A stretch of DNA of 64,000 bases. Source: Chryseobacterium sp. T16E-39. Lineage in GTDB: Bacteria > Bacteroidota > Bacteroidia > Flavobacteriales > Weeksellaceae. The notes beneath the pieces were generated by a model. The model saw nothing but the letters and a program-made list of their open reading frames with translations, had not been told where the DNA came from and made no database searches. The position numbers were made by a program, and so were the translations under genes. Position 1 is the stretch's first letter. Every line of letters starts with the position of its first letter. The stretch spans positions 1,612,001-1,676,000 of the forward strand of contig NZ_CP022282.1 of the NCBI RefSeq assembly GCF_002216065.1. Reading direction: 5' to 3'. Shown here piece after piece: positions 53,147 to 63,080 of the stretch.

Positions 53147-56100
53147 TTAATATTCCCAATCTGCTTCTGTTACTACTTTCCCATTTATTTTTTCATGCAA
53201 AGCCTGGAATACCACAAAAAGAACCGGAACCACGAAAAGTCCTAAAATAGTTCCGAAAAGCATCCCCGATATCGCAGCATATCCAATAGAATGGTTTCCT
53301 AATGCAGAAGGTCCTACCACAAAAATCAATGGAATCAATCCTGTAATAAATGCCAAGGAGGTCATTAAGATCGGACGTAAACGTGCCTTTGCACCTTCCA
53401 CTGCAGAAGCAATCAAACTCTTCCCTGCTCTCCGGCGCTGAACAGCAAATTCTACGATAAGAATACCATTTTTAGCCAGAAGCCCGATCAACATAACCAT
53501 AGCAATCTGAACATAGATATTATTGGATAGCTCTGCCAGTGTAATTCCTACAAACACTCCTGATAAACCGATAGGAATAGCAATCAATACCGCGAAAGGA
53601 AGAATATAACTTTCATACTGTGCGGATAAAAGGAAGAAAACAAATACGATACACAACCCGAAGATCATCACCGATTGAGAACTTGAAGTTGCTTCTTCTC
53701 GACTCATCCCTTTATAGTCATAAGTATATCCCGGAGGAAGAACTTGCTTACTCACCTCTTCAACTGCAGCCATTGCCTGTCCGGAACTGTATCCCGGGGC
53801 CGCCATTACAGTTAAGTTTGAAGAATTAAATAAGTTGAAACGATCCACCACTTCCGCTCCTGTTACCTGCTTCAGGCTTACTAAAGTATTCACAGGAACC
53901 ATTTGGTTTTGATTGTTTTTAACAAAGATTCCGTTCAGGGATTCTTTATCTTCTCTTGTTTCGGGAGTCGCCTGTACCAATACTCTGTAATATTTTCCGA
54001 ACCTGTTGAAATCGGAAGACTGGATACTTCCATAATATCCCTGCATCACCCCTAAGACATCAGAAACCGCGACACCAAGCTGTGCTGCTTTTACCTCATC
54101 AACCAATACCTCATATTGTGGATAAGACACATCGAAAGTGGTATAAGCCAATGCGACTTCAGGTCTTTGCATTAACGCTCCCATCATTCCGTAAGAAATA
54201 TTTCCTAAACTCTGAAGATCCCCATTCGTACGGTCCTGAAGAACCAGTTCCATTCCACTCGTATTTCCAAATCCGTCTACTGTCGGTGTATTAATTACTA
54301 AGAAATTAGCTCTTTTATCCTGGGATAATGCGCCCTGAAACTGTCCAATGATATCATTGATATTATTAACTTTTCCTCTTTCACCTCCTTTTTTCAATTT
54401 TACGAAAATAGAACCTGCTGAAGATGACATCGAACCACTGAATAAATTCAGTCCGTCTACCGAGATCACTTTATCAACAGCAGGATTTTTCATCAGCAGA
54501 TCTTCAGTATCAGAAATGATCTTTGACGTCCTGTCTTTTGAAGCTCCCGGTGCAAGATTAGTTGTCACGATAATGAAACTCTGATCTTCATCAGGAATAA
54601 ATCCTTTCGGCGTGGTCATCGACATCCAGGTAAATAATCCACCAAAAGCAACAATGATCAACAGCGCTATCCATTTTCTTTTTAAAAGGAATAAAATCGC
54701 TTTTCCATACCGGAAAGTCAGTTTATTAAAATTCGTATTAAAGGCACTAAAGAAACGCTCTTTAAAATTCATTTTCTCATGTGTTTCCGGATGATGTTGC
54801 TTTAAAAATATAGCACATAGTGCAGGACTTAAAGTCAATGCATTCACTGCCGAAATAACAATCGCAATCGCTAAGGTTAACGCAAACTGCTGATAAAATA
54901 ATCCTGTAGATCCACTCATAAAAGCAACCGGCACGAATACCGCAGACATGATCAGAGTAATGGAAATAATGGCTCCAGTAATTTCACTCATCGCCGACAT
55001 CGTTGCCGCTCTGGGGTTCAGTTTTTTATGCTCCATTTTGGCATGGACTGCTTCGACGACGACGATAGCATCATCCACAACAATTCCAATCGCCAATACC
55101 AAAGCAAAAAGCGTCAGGATATTGATGGAAAATCCAAAGACATTCATAAAGAAGAAGGTTCCTACAATAGACACCGGAACTGCAATCGCCGGAATCAGTG
55201 TAGAACGGAAATCCTGCAGGAAAATATAGACCACAATAAAAACAAGAATAAATGCTTCGATCAAAGTATGAATTACCTGTTCAATCGACTGATCCAATGC
55301 TTCTTTTGTAGCATAAGGTATTTCATATGCCATTCCTTCCGGAAAAGATTTTTCCAGCTCCTTCATTCTTGCCTGAAGTGCTATCTGTACTTCATTGGCA
55401 TTCGATCCTGCCATCTGAAAGATCGCCATCGTAACAGAAGCTTTTTTATTGAAATTGGAAGATACGTTATAACTATATGCTCCAAATTCTACTCTGGCTA
55501 CATCTTTTAATTTTAAAACAGAACCATCGCTTAGTGCTTTGATCGTTATATTTTCATATTGCTCTGGCTCAGTAAATTTTCCTTTGTAACGAAGGACATA
55601 TTCCATTGCTTCTTTACTTCTTTCTCCGAATCTACCCGGCGCAGCCTCTAAATTCTGAGACTGAATAGCTCTTGAAACATCGGAAGGAGTCAGATTATAG
55701 GAAGTCAGTTTATTAGGATCCAGCCATACCCGCATTGAATAGTCCTTATTTCCATACACCATCGCATCACCTACTCCCTTCACCCTTTTCAGTTCCGGTA
55801 CGATATTGATCTTTGCATAGTTTTCAAGGAAAAGATCATCCATCTTTCCATCCTTACTGGTCAAAGAAACCATAGCAATCATACTGTTTTGTCTCTTCAA
55901 GGTTGTAATCCCTGCCTGTATTACTTCTGCCGGAAGCTGATTCGTTACCTGAGCTACCCTGTTCTGAACATTAATTGCTGCCTGATCGGGATCAGTTCCT
56001 AATTTGAAAATAACAGTTATATTTAATGTACCATCATTACTTGCCGTAGAGGTAATATAATCCATATTTTCCACTCCATTGATGGCATTTTCTAATGGCG

Positions 56101-56287
56101 GAGCAACAGATCTCGCAATCGTTTCAGCATTAGCTCCCGGATACACAGCGGTCACCATTACCGTAGGCGGCGCAATATCCGGAAATTTTGTGATCGGTAA
56201 ATTAAGCATACCGACAATTCCCAATATAACCAACAGCACAGAAATAACCGTTGCTAATACAGGTCTTTTTATAATTCTTTTTAACAT
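53147..56287 (-). CDS. RND efflux inner-membrane transporter (AcrB/HAE1 family)
   Basis: 1046 residues, full length for HAE1 pumps. There are twelve membrane segments in two halves, each with a large periplasmic loop. The proton-relay Asp pair is in 'LVLAIGIVVDDAIVVVEAVH' of TM4, and 'TPKGFIPDEDQSF' and 'GYTYDYKGMSREEA' are usual landmarks. It is a hydrophobic/amphiphilic efflux pump that uses the proton gradient to expel drugs or detergents. It sits between adaptor and exit duct genes; the substrate range is not indicated. Confidence 0.96.
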   Translation of the reverse strand: MLKRIIKRPVLATVISVLLVILGIVGMLNLPITKFPDIAPPTVMVTAVYPGANAETIARSVAPPLENAINGVENMDYITSTASNDGTLNITVIFKLGTDPDQAAINVQNRVAQVTNQLPAEVIQAGITTLKRQNSMIAMVSLTSKDGKMDDLFLENYAKINIVPELKRVKGVGDAMVYGNKDYSMRVWLDPNKLTSYNLTPSDVSRAIQSQNLEAAPGRFGERSKEAMEYVLRYKGKFTEPEQYENITIKALSDGSVLKLKDVARVEFGAYSYNVSSNFNKKASVTMAIFQMAGSNANEVQIALQARMKELEKSFPEGMAYEIPYATKEALDQSIEQVIHTLIEAFILVFIVVYIFLQDFRSTLIPAIAVPVSIVGTFFFMNVFGFSINILTLFALVLAIGIVVDDAIVVVEAVHAKMEHKKLNPRAATMSAMSEITGAIISITLIMSAVFVPVAFMSGSTGLFYQQFALTLAIAIVISAVNALTLSPALCAIFLKQHHPETHEKMNFKERFFSAFNTNFNKLTFRYGKAILFLLKRKWIALLIIVAFGGLFTWMSMTTPKGFIPDEDQSFIIVTTNLAPGASKDRTSKIISDTEDLLMKNPAVDKVISVDGLNLFSGSMSSSAGSIFVKLKKGGERGKVNNINDIIGQFQGALSQDKRANFLVINTPTVDGFGNTSGMELVLQDRTNGDLQSLGNISYGMMGALMQRPEVALAYTTFDVSYPQYEVLVDEVKAAQLGVAVSDVLGVMQGYYGSIQSSDFNRFGKYYRVLVQATPETREDKESLNGIFVKNNQNQMVPVNTLVSLKQVTGAEVVDRFNLFNSSNLTVMAAPGYSSGQAMAAVEEVSKQVLPPGYTYDYKGMSREEATSSSQSVMIFGLCIVFVFFLLSAQYESYILPFAVLIAIPIGLSGVFVGITLAELSNNIYVQIAMVMLIGLLAKNGILIVEFAVQRRRAGKSLIASAVEGAKARLRPILMTSLAFITGLIPLIFVVGPSALGNHSIGYAAISGMLFGTILGLFVVPVLFVVFQALHEKINGKVVTEADWEY

Positions 56288-56296
56288 GATTTCTTC

Positions 56297-57442
56297 TTAC
56301 GATTTTTTCGGTTGAGCATTTTGTTTTTGAGCTACAACAGGAGTTCCGGGTTGCAGCCTGTCAAAACCTGTAACGATGTATTGGTCTCCGGCCTTCAATC
56401 CTTTAGATACGATAAAATTTGTACCTGTCTTTCCACTGACTTCGATAGGAAGCTGAACTGCTTTTCCATCTCTAATAGTGAATACAAAAAGCTTATCCTG
56501 AATCGCTCTGGTAGAAGCAATAGGAAGCAGAATAACATTAGAGTAAAACTGATCCAATACGATCTTTCCAGTATTCCCGCTTCTCAATACATTATTCGGA
56601 TTATTGAATTTTGCTCTCAGAGTGATAGAACCTGTTGTCTTATTAAACTGCCCATCCACTGCATCAATCCTTCCTGTTTCAACATATTTTTCACCACCGG
56701 AAAGAAGCAATGAGACAGCAGGTGTATTTTTGATAATTTCATTTACGCTGCTCCCGGGATTTTGTTTTTGAAATTGATTAAAATCACTCTCACTTAAACT
56801 AAAATAAGTATACACTTCATGAATGTCCGACAGTAAACTGATAGGATTTTGGCTGGCAGGTGTCAACAAACTCCCTAAACGATAATTGAATCTTCCAATG
56901 TATCCGCTGACTGGTGCCTTAATCGTAGAAAAATTGAGATTGATCTTCGCCGACCCAATAGAAGCCTGGGATTGACTCACTGTTCCCCTTGCCGCATTAT
57001 AAGCGGCTTCTGCTTCCTTTACCTGAATCTCGGAGACCATTTTATTTCTGAACAGTTCCTTTTTACGTTCCAATTCTATTTTGGAAGTGGTAAGATTGGC
57101 TTGTGCTGTAATTAATGCTGCCTGTGCACTATTCAATTGCTCACGAAAGACCTGATCTTCAATCTTGAACAAAGGCTGACCAGCTCTCACATAATCTCCT
57201 TCATCTACATATATTTTAGACAGGTATCCTGTTACCTGAGGTCTTATTTCAACATTAGAAATTCCCTCTACGGAAGCCGCATATTCTCTCGAAACAGAAG
57301 CATCTCCCTGCTTTACGGTTTCTACAGGAAGTTGAGGTGCTTGTTGCTGATAAGATTGATTTTGAGTATTTTTCCTACACCCCGTTACAACCACAAACGA
57401 GAGGAATAATATAGTCCATTTCTGGATAAAAAATTTTTGCAT
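56297..57442 (-). CDS. RND efflux periplasmic adaptor subunit (AcrA/MexA family)
   Basis: I use the ATG at 57442, which starts directly with a lipoprotein signal (lipidated Cys22 in 'LFLSFVVVTGCRKNTQNQ'); the ATG at 57466 would add eight residues. 381 residues. The order is biotinyl-lipoyl-like hairpin base ('VEIRPQVTGYLSKIYVDEGD', with 'VRAGQPLFKIED'), helical hairpin (about 90-165), 'IKAPVSGYIGRFNYRLGSLL' of the second half-lipoyl segment, and beta-barrel plus membrane-proximal domains. It is 9 bp from the pump gene. Confidence 0.94.
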   Translation of the reverse strand: MQKFFIQKWTILFLSFVVVTGCRKNTQNQSYQQQAPQLPVETVKQGDASVSREYAASVEGISNVEIRPQVTGYLSKIYVDEGDYVRAGQPLFKIEDQVFREQLNSAQAALITAQANLTTSKIELERKKELFRNKMVSEIQVKEAEAAYNAARGTVSQSQASIGSAKINLNFSTIKAPVSGYIGRFNYRLGSLLTPASQNPISLLSDIHEVYTYFSLSESDFNQFQKQNPGSSVNEIIKNTPAVSLLLSGGEKYVETGRIDAVDGQFNKTTGSITLRAKFNNPNNVLRSGNTGKIVLDQFYSNVILLPIASTRAIQDKLFVFTIRDGKAVQLPIEVSGKTGTNFIVSKGLKAGDQYIVTGFDRLQPGTPVVAQKQNAQPKKS

Positions 57443-57671
57443 AGTAATATTTCCTTTAAATTTCACAAGGCAAAATTCGCCCTAAAAAAATTCAAGAGAA
57501 ATATTCTAAAAACTCCTTAATTTGTCAAAAAGACTCCTTATTTTTCAAAACATGATAAATGTCATTTTTCACCTTCATTAAAACATATTAATATTTTTCC
57601 TAACCATTTTAGATCATAAAATCATGAAATAATTGTAAAAAGAACTCATCTCTTATTTAAAATCCCTGGGT

Positions 57672-58589
57672 TTAATACAGATCTGTCCTTTTGTATGTAA
57701 GCGGTGAGATGCCAGTTTGTTTTTTAAAAAACTTACTGAAAGACGCCTGATCAGGGAATTTAAGCTGAGCGGCCACTTCATTTACATTCGCATTCGAATT
57801 CTTCAGCAATAGCCTTGCCTCAACAATTAGTACCTGATGAATGATATCTCTCGGCGACTTGAACATGGTCTTATTGATAACCTTGGTCAGGTATTTACGA
57901 CTGATAAATAATTTATCTGCATAAAACTGCACGCTATGCTCTTCTTTAAAGTGCTCCCGGACCAAAATAAAGAAACTTGTGGTAATTTCATCTTCCCGGT
58001 AGGTCACTGGATTTCCTGTTTCTGTCTTTTTAAAATGATTATCCGTTTCATACATGACCAAAGAAAAATGATGCCAGATCATTTCATTAAAATAGTAATT
58101 CTCTTTTTCGGTGTTGTTTAAAATTTTAAGCTCATCAAGATGAAATTTCAGTCTCCGAAACAGATCAGGTTCATTATGAACCACATGTATAGGATCCTCA
58201 GAGAGACTTCTCAAGACATCACTCGACTTGTAATTGAATCCGGCATTAGAAATAAAATCTATTGAAAAGAAAATATATTCTCCTTTGTAATCATTTGAAA
58301 TTTCTTCTATCCAAAATGTTTGACCTATTGGACAAAATACGATATCCCCTTTTGAAACCTTGTACCTGATGTCTTCAATTATGAATCTCTCCTCTCCATT
58401 TGTTATCAAGATCATACAAAAATATTCTGCACGATAAGGTACATTCAATTTGACGGAATAGTTGGTACTATCAATGGTCATGACTACAAACTCCTTAATT
58501 CTAAGATCAAATTCCACTTCCTTAAGAAGCTCTTCAAAAGTCATATTTGAAATAAAGTCAGCGGGTTGGGTGTTATTTTTCCGAGCCAT
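57672..58589 (-). CDS. AraC-family transcriptional regulator (efflux operon)
   Basis: 305 residues. The N-terminal cupin-like sensor part (about 30-150; 'ERFIIEDIRYKVSKGDIVFC') is followed by a two-helix-turn-helix AraC domain (about 205-300; 'SVQFYADKLFISRKYLTKVI', 'VNEVAAQLKFPDQASFSKFF', 'TGISPLTYK'). It is on the same strand just upstream of the RND genes (about 230 bp gap), which suggests that it controls them in response to a pump substrate. The effector is unknown. Confidence 0.9.
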   Translation of the reverse strand: MARKNNTQPADFISNMTFEELLKEVEFDLRIKEFVVMTIDSTNYSVKLNVPYRAEYFCMILITNGEERFIIEDIRYKVSKGDIVFCPIGQTFWIEEISNDYKGEYIFFSIDFISNAGFNYKSSDVLRSLSEDPIHVVHNEPDLFRRLKFHLDELKILNNTEKENYYFNEMIWHHFSLVMYETDNHFKKTETGNPVTYREDEITTSFFILVREHFKEEHSVQFYADKLFISRKYLTKVINKTMFKSPRDIIHQVLIVEARLLLKNSNANVNEVAAQLKFPDQASFSKFFKKQTGISPLTYKRTDLY

Positions 58590-58635
58590 TTTAAAATGAA
58601 ATAGAGGATAAAATTAGTGAATAATCTTTTATTTG

Positions 58636-58690
58636 TTAGTTGAGGAGTTACGGGGTGCGAGGTGCGGGTTTCGAGTTAAGGGGGGGTTCA
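58636..58690. repeat. G-rich degenerate intergenic repeat
   Basis: A run of GAG.TACGGG/GTGCGAGGTGCGGG-type units, then seven G. A related 'ACGAGTTGCGAGGTACGAG' stretch occurs near 60306. Such low-complexity units are common between genes of Chryseobacterium-like genomes. No gene. Confidence 0.35.
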
Positions 58691-58785
58691 GATCCCGGTC
58701 AATAGTTGTTTCACATTTCTTTTCCGTTAAATAGAAACATTCAAATTATTTCTCCAAATCTAACAATTATAAAACATATGGTTTA

Positions 58786-59532
58786 TTAGACATTTATAAT
58801 CAGTTCTTTCTCATAACCATTGTATTTTTCGTCAATATATCCATGGGGGTTACAGATGATCTCTGTATTTTCTATTGTATATCTGCAGGGCGTATGAATA
58901 TGCCCATGAACCCAATATAGAGGCTTATATTCTATAATTAAATCTTCGAGATCAGAAGCATACGCTGAGGTTAGGGGATCATTCTTATACTCAACAGGAA
59001 CCGATTGAATACTTGGAGCATGATGTGTAACTACAATATTCTTTAATCCTCTGGATTTTTCAAGATTTTCCTGCAATGCTATTCTTGAAAACTGATGAAT
59101 TTTAAAAGTATCAATAGTTCTCATTTTCGAATACGATGGATCTCTTTTAATCTTTTTATAATCATTCATTCTAGGCTGGCAGATCATTCCATATTGCACT
59201 GGATTGCCAAAGATTGAAAAATCAGTCCATAAAGTAGCTCCATGGAACCTGACATCTTCGATATCAACGAAAGAATCTTCAAGCACAAAAACAGCAGAGT
59301 CCTTTGCTGCTTCCTTTATTTTATTTAAAGTTTTAGGGTAAGACCCTTTGTAATATTCATGATTGCCCAAAACATAAATAACCGGCTTTTTGGATATCTT
59401 ATCTTTAATCCACTCAATCCCTTTTGTTCCTAAATTGATATCTCCAGCCAATACAACAACATCTGCCTTATCAAAAGATAAATCAGTAGAGCCAAATTCC
59501 TGGTGCAGATCACTGATGATTTGTATTTTCAT
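58786..59532 (-). CDS. Metallophosphoesterase
   Basis: I place the start at 59532 because the fold begins 'MKIQIISDLHQEFG'; the ATG at 59574 would add 14 residues of no evident value. 248 residues. All calcineurin-like metal motifs are present: D-x-H (SDLH), G-D-x-x (AGDINLG), GNHE (LGNHEYYKG), a His in 'VVTHHAPS', and GHxH (WVHGHIHTP). Cytosolic. It hydrolyses a phosphomonoester or diester that cannot be named from sequence. It is divergent from the next gene. Confidence 0.9.
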   Translation of the reverse strand: MKIQIISDLHQEFGSTDLSFDKADVVVLAGDINLGTKGIEWIKDKISKKPVIYVLGNHEYYKGSYPKTLNKIKEAAKDSAVFVLEDSFVDIEDVRFHGATLWTDFSIFGNPVQYGMICQPRMNDYKKIKRDPSYSKMRTIDTFKIHQFSRIALQENLEKSRGLKNIVVTHHAPSIQSVPVEYKNDPLTSAYASDLEDLIIEYKPLYWVHGHIHTPCRYTIENTEIICNPHGYIDEKYNGYEKELIINV

Positions 59533-59631
59533 AGGTTTTAAAAAAATAGGAATAGAGAACGTTTCAACAGGCAAAAGTAATACAATATCAGAAACTATGT
59601 TTACCTTTAGACTTTAATTACAAGATATCGC

Positions 59632-60270
59632 ATGAAAACAGCTGCAACGTTTCTTTTGGCTTTCTTTTTTTTTCTCTCAAATCTTTTAACGGCCCAGCAA
59701 AAACAATATATTTTCTTTTTACATAATAAATTTCTGGAAGGCCATTCTTTCGCCGAAAAACATCCACAATATGGCATCGCAGAGTATGCGCCGATTCTGA
59801 ATAAACTAAAAGACAAAAACACGGTGATCATCTCTGAAAAAAGACCTGATCAGACCGACCCGGAAATGTATGCCCGAAAAGTAATTACCCAGATTGACAG
59901 CTTAAAAAATAAAGGGGTATCTCCTCAAAATATGAGTATAGTAGGTACCTCACAGGGTGGTTATATTGCTCAATATGTTTCTTACTATGCTAAAAATCCA
60001 GATTTGAAATTTGTGATCATCGGATCGAGCTTTAAGGACGATTCCTTGAATAAAGACCCTGACTTCAAATTGTATGGTAAAGTACTTTCTATTACAGAAA
60101 AATCTGATGAGGGGCATGTTCCGTTATCTTCTCAAAAAAGATTAAAAAACTCAAAATTAAAAACGTTCAAAGAAATAGAAGTGAACACCGGAATGAAACA
60201 TGGTTTTTTGTTTAAAGCATTAGATATCTGGATCAATCCTACCAAAGAATGGATTCATAAGAAGTTTTGA
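59632..60270 (+). CDS. Secreted alpha/beta-hydrolase-fold protein
   Basis: 212 residues with a signal peptide (about 1-21, ...SNLLTAQ). The nucleophile elbow is 'MSIVGTSQGGYIAQYVSYYA' with Ser in G-T-S-Q-G. An Asp/His end of the triad can be proposed in 'EKSDEGH' and 'GMKHGFLFKALDIWI'. Short for an alpha/beta hydrolase (no cap domain). Substrate unknown; likely a periplasmic esterase. Confidence 0.72.
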   Translation: MKTAATFLLAFFFFLSNLLTAQQKQYIFFLHNKFLEGHSFAEKHPQYGIAEYAPILNKLKDKNTVIISEKRPDQTDPEMYARKVITQIDSLKNKGVSPQNMSIVGTSQGGYIAQYVSYYAKNPDLKFVIIGSSFKDDSLNKDPDFKLYGKVLSITEKSDEGHVPLSSQKRLKNSKLKTFKEIEVNTGMKHGFLFKALDIWINPTKEWIHKKF

Positions 60271-60294
60271 TGGTTGTGTGGGGTATGAATTTAG

Positions 60295-60397
60295 GATTGA
60301 GAGATACGAGTTGCGAGGTACGAGATTACACCCTATCTCACAGCAAATAAAACGAATAACTCCTCACCTTCAGCTTTCAATTTTCAACTCTCCACTT
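60295..60397. other. Intergenic low-complexity element
   Basis: Contains GAGATACGAGTTGCGAGGTA followed by a complementary-style tract of TTTCAACTCTCCACTTTCAA units reaching the end of the MFS gene. A short ORF here looks spurious. Confidence 0.35.
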
Positions 60398-61600
60398 TCA
60401 ACTCTCCACAAACTTCTTTTGTGCCGCCCTCATCCCAAAGAAAAACATCACAATCACTGAAATTCCCAAAAATGCAAATGAGTATTTCCATGAAGGATCC
60501 CAGTCGTGTAACTTCCCAAAAATAGCAGGTCCAAAAGCAGCAATAAGGTATCCTACAGATTGTGCCATTCCTGAAATCTTAATAGCATTGGCACTTGATT
60601 TTGTCCGCAAAGAGAAAAATAAGATCGATAGACTAAACGAAAGACCATTGGATAGACCTAAAAGAATTGCTGTTGCATAGATCCATTGTGATTTTAACAG
60701 GGCAAACATAACAATACTTGCGAACATCAGAACACACAAGAAAACGATCATTACTCTTTGGTCTTTCATTTTATTAGCGATAATCGGTCCTACAAAAGTG
60801 ATCGGAATCATTGAGATCTGAATGACGAACAACACCCAACCCGGAGCATTTCCGTTCATTCCATAGTCATTCAGAACAGCTGGCAGCCATGAAATTAAAG
60901 AATAATAAACCAGAGACTGCAGCCCCATAAAAATACTGATATTCCAGGCCTGTGCAGATTTAAACATATTAAAATCCGATTTAGCCAAAGAGCTCTTGAT
61001 TTGATTGGTGCTTTTTTTATTCAATAATAATTCCAAAACCACGACCAATAAGGCTAGCAAAGCAATAACCAACCAGATTCCCAAAGAACCACGCCATCCG
61101 TAGCCTGTCCATTCTCCAAGGCTAACGCTGTACCCCGATGCCAACGCAGCGGTAAGGTTCATCGCAACCGCAAAGATGCCGGTCATTAAACCGATCTGTT
61201 TTGGAAAATTGTTTTTGATATAACCTGGAGTAATAACATTTCCTACACAGATTCCAAGACCGATAAATACAGATCCTGTAAACAAGGTCCAAACGGATCC
61301 AAAAACCCGCAGAAACAACCCAAAACTCAGGATAACCAAAGCATATAATAAAAAACGGTTGATGCTGAAACGGTGTGAAAACCGACTAACCAATACTGAG
61401 CAACTGGCAAACATCAGCAAAGGAATGGAAGTCAGTAAACTGCTTTGAAAATTATCTAAATGCAAAGACTGACCGATCTGATTCAGTACCGGCCCAACAG
61501 AAGTAATAGGTGAACGCAGGTTACTTGACACCAAAATAACTACCAAAACATTGATCAACAGTAAAATATAAGATCCCTCTTTTCTTGTTTCACTTTTCAT
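60398..61600 (-). CDS. CynX/NimT-type MFS transporter
   Basis: 400 residues with twelve membrane segments. The start 'SSNLRSPITSVGPVLNQIGQ' and 'SSLLTSIPLLMFASCSVLVS' are typical of the CynX/NimT (cyanate/nitroimidazole) subfamily, as is 'GIWLVIALLALLVVVLELLL' mid-protein. The family name does not fix the substrate. It is divergent from an AraC-type gene, which probably controls it. Confidence 0.88.
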   Translation of the reverse strand: MKSETRKEGSYILLLINVLVVILVSSNLRSPITSVGPVLNQIGQSLHLDNFQSSLLTSIPLLMFASCSVLVSRFSHRFSINRFLLYALVILSFGLFLRVFGSVWTLFTGSVFIGLGICVGNVITPGYIKNNFPKQIGLMTGIFAVAMNLTAALASGYSVSLGEWTGYGWRGSLGIWLVIALLALLVVVLELLLNKKSTNQIKSSLAKSDFNMFKSAQAWNISIFMGLQSLVYYSLISWLPAVLNDYGMNGNAPGWVLFVIQISMIPITFVGPIIANKMKDQRVMIVFLCVLMFASIVMFALLKSQWIYATAILLGLSNGLSFSLSILFFSLRTKSSANAIKISGMAQSVGYLIAAFGPAIFGKLHDWDPSWKYSFAFLGISVIVMFFFGMRAAQKKFVES

Positions 61601-61625
61601 AATAGGTATAAAAAAATTGATATAG

Positions 61626-61657
61626 CAAAATTAATTATGTTATTTTGTATACATTTG
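61626..61657. promoter_or_regulatory. Divergent -7 elements between MFS and AraC genes
   Basis: TAATTTTG on the minus strand (61626-61633, for the transporter) and TACATTTG on the plus strand (61650-61657, for the regulator) both match TAnnTTTG. No clear -33 partners, in line with regulator dependence. Confidence 0.45.
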
Positions 61658-61680
61658 CCATTATATTGATCTAAAACGAC

Positions 61681-62466
61681 ATGGCTCCTCCAGAAAATAT
61701 CTTGAATGTGGATGAATTATCGAAACCTTATTTTGTTTGGTTTGAGGATAACTGGAGGCATGATGATCTTCTTCATCTTCATGAGAAAAAGGGACAGCTG
61801 GTGTATGTAGAAAGTGGATTTCAATATCTGACGGTAGAAGGAAAGATGTATCTTTTACCGCAAAACCATGCCGCCTGGATTCCTGCAAAAGCCATCCATA
61901 AAACCAATTCTCATTCCGAAAGAATCAGGTTGATGATCATGTTTTTCGACAGTACCAAAGATGATTCATTTTACAATACGGTCAACGTATTTTCTGTACC
62001 TCCGGTATTGAAAGAAATGATCAGATATGCCGAAAAATGGTCACGGGATACGGATGAAAGCGATGATGAAAACATATTTCTAAAAGCATTGTATAATGAA
62101 CTCCCAAATTTTGTAGCCGATTCTATCCAACTGCATATCAGTCTTCCTAAAGACAAGAGATTAACCCAGGCCATCAACCACCTGAATACCCACTATACAC
62201 AAGATCTTAAAATGGAAGACCTAAGTGATATCGCCTCATTATCACTACGGTCTCTGGAAAGGATTTTTAAAAAAGAAACTGGCCTCACCCTGATCAAATA
62301 CCAGCAAATGCTGCGGATCATCAAAAGCCTGGAATTATTAAGTGCCAATGAATGGACTATTTCAGAAATTGCCTATCAGGTTGGGTACAAAAGTCTGCAG
62401 GCATATACCAACAGTTTTCAGTCGGTTATGCAGTACAGACCCAGCGATTTTATAAAAAATTTATGA
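61681..62466 (+). CDS. AraC-family regulator with cupin sensor domain
   Basis: 261 residues. N-terminal AraC-binding cupin (about 25-110; 'LHEKKGQLVYVESGFQYLTV', 'LPQNHAAWIPAKAIHK') and C-terminal AraC DNA-binding domain (about 160-255; 'MEDLSDIASLSLRSLERIFK', 'EIAYQVGYKSLQAYTNSFQS', 'YRPSDFIKN'). This arrangement, divergent from a CynX/NimT transporter, is a common regulator-transporter pair. Its stop abuts the stop of the convergent LOG gene with no gap. Confidence 0.9.
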   Translation: MAPPENILNVDELSKPYFVWFEDNWRHDDLLHLHEKKGQLVYVESGFQYLTVEGKMYLLPQNHAAWIPAKAIHKTNSHSERIRLMIMFFDSTKDDSFYNTVNVFSVPPVLKEMIRYAEKWSRDTDESDDENIFLKALYNELPNFVADSIQLHISLPKDKRLTQAINHLNTHYTQDLKMEDLSDIASLSLRSLERIFKKETGLTLIKYQQMLRIIKSLELLSANEWTISEIAYQVGYKSLQAYTNSFQSVMQYRPSDFIKNL

Positions 62467-63051
62467 TCAGACTTTGTCTTTAGAGATCCACTTATCAACT
62501 TTCGGAGCCTCGTAATTCTTCATTTTGGCTAGAAGAACATCTATGTTATCATCTACAATCAGCATCTTTTGGTTAGCTTCTTTCAAAAACCCTTTATCAA
62601 CCATTGTCTGTGTCATCTTCAATAAATCATCGTAAAATCCATTGACGTTAAGAACAGCGATTGGCTTTTGATGCAACCCCAACTGTGCCCAGGTCATCAT
62701 TTCAAAAAGCTCTTCTAAAGTTCCATATCCTCCGGGTAATGCTATCACACCATCTGATAATTCATTCATTTTGGTTTTACGCTCATGCATGGTTTCTACA
62801 AGGATCAGATCAGTCAGATTTTGGTGAGCAATTTCTTTTCCTTTCAGAAAATGAGGAAGCACTCCTATCGCCTCACCGCCGTTTTCCATCACTCCGTTTG
62901 CAACTACTCCCATCAAACCACTGATGGCACCACCATATACCAATCCTATTTTCTCTTCCACAAGTTTCTTTCCTAATGCATAGGCTTGATCTTCATAGAT
63001 CGGTTCAGCTCCAAAGCTTGATCCACAAAATACAGTTAGTCTTTTTATCAT
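62467..63051 (-). CDS. LOG family protein (TIGR00730 Rossmann fold)
   Basis: 194 residues. It starts 'TVFCGSSFGAEPIYEDQAYA', with the glycine-rich loop 'GLVYGGAISGLMGVVANGV' and the signature 'PGGYGTLEELFEMMTW' (PGGxGTxxE), plus 'MHERKTKM'. The family hydrolyses nucleoside 5'-monophosphates, as in cytokinin-activating LOG enzymes; in most bacteria the physiological role is unclear. It follows the MFS exporter gene by 29 bp. Confidence 0.92.
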   Translation of the reverse strand: MIKRLTVFCGSSFGAEPIYEDQAYALGKKLVEEKIGLVYGGAISGLMGVVANGVMENGGEAIGVLPHFLKGKEIAHQNLTDLILVETMHERKTKMNELSDGVIALPGGYGTLEELFEMMTWAQLGLHQKPIAVLNVNGFYDDLLKMTQTMVDKGFLKEANQKMLIVDDNIDVLLAKMKNYEAPKVDKWISKDKV

Positions 63052-63080
63052 TGTACGTCAAAGTTTATAGTGGCAGCCAA

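Noticed and set aside
60278..60460. 60-codon ORF after the secreted hydrolase
   Set aside because: It is translated low-complexity intergenic sequence that runs into the antisense of the MFS gene.
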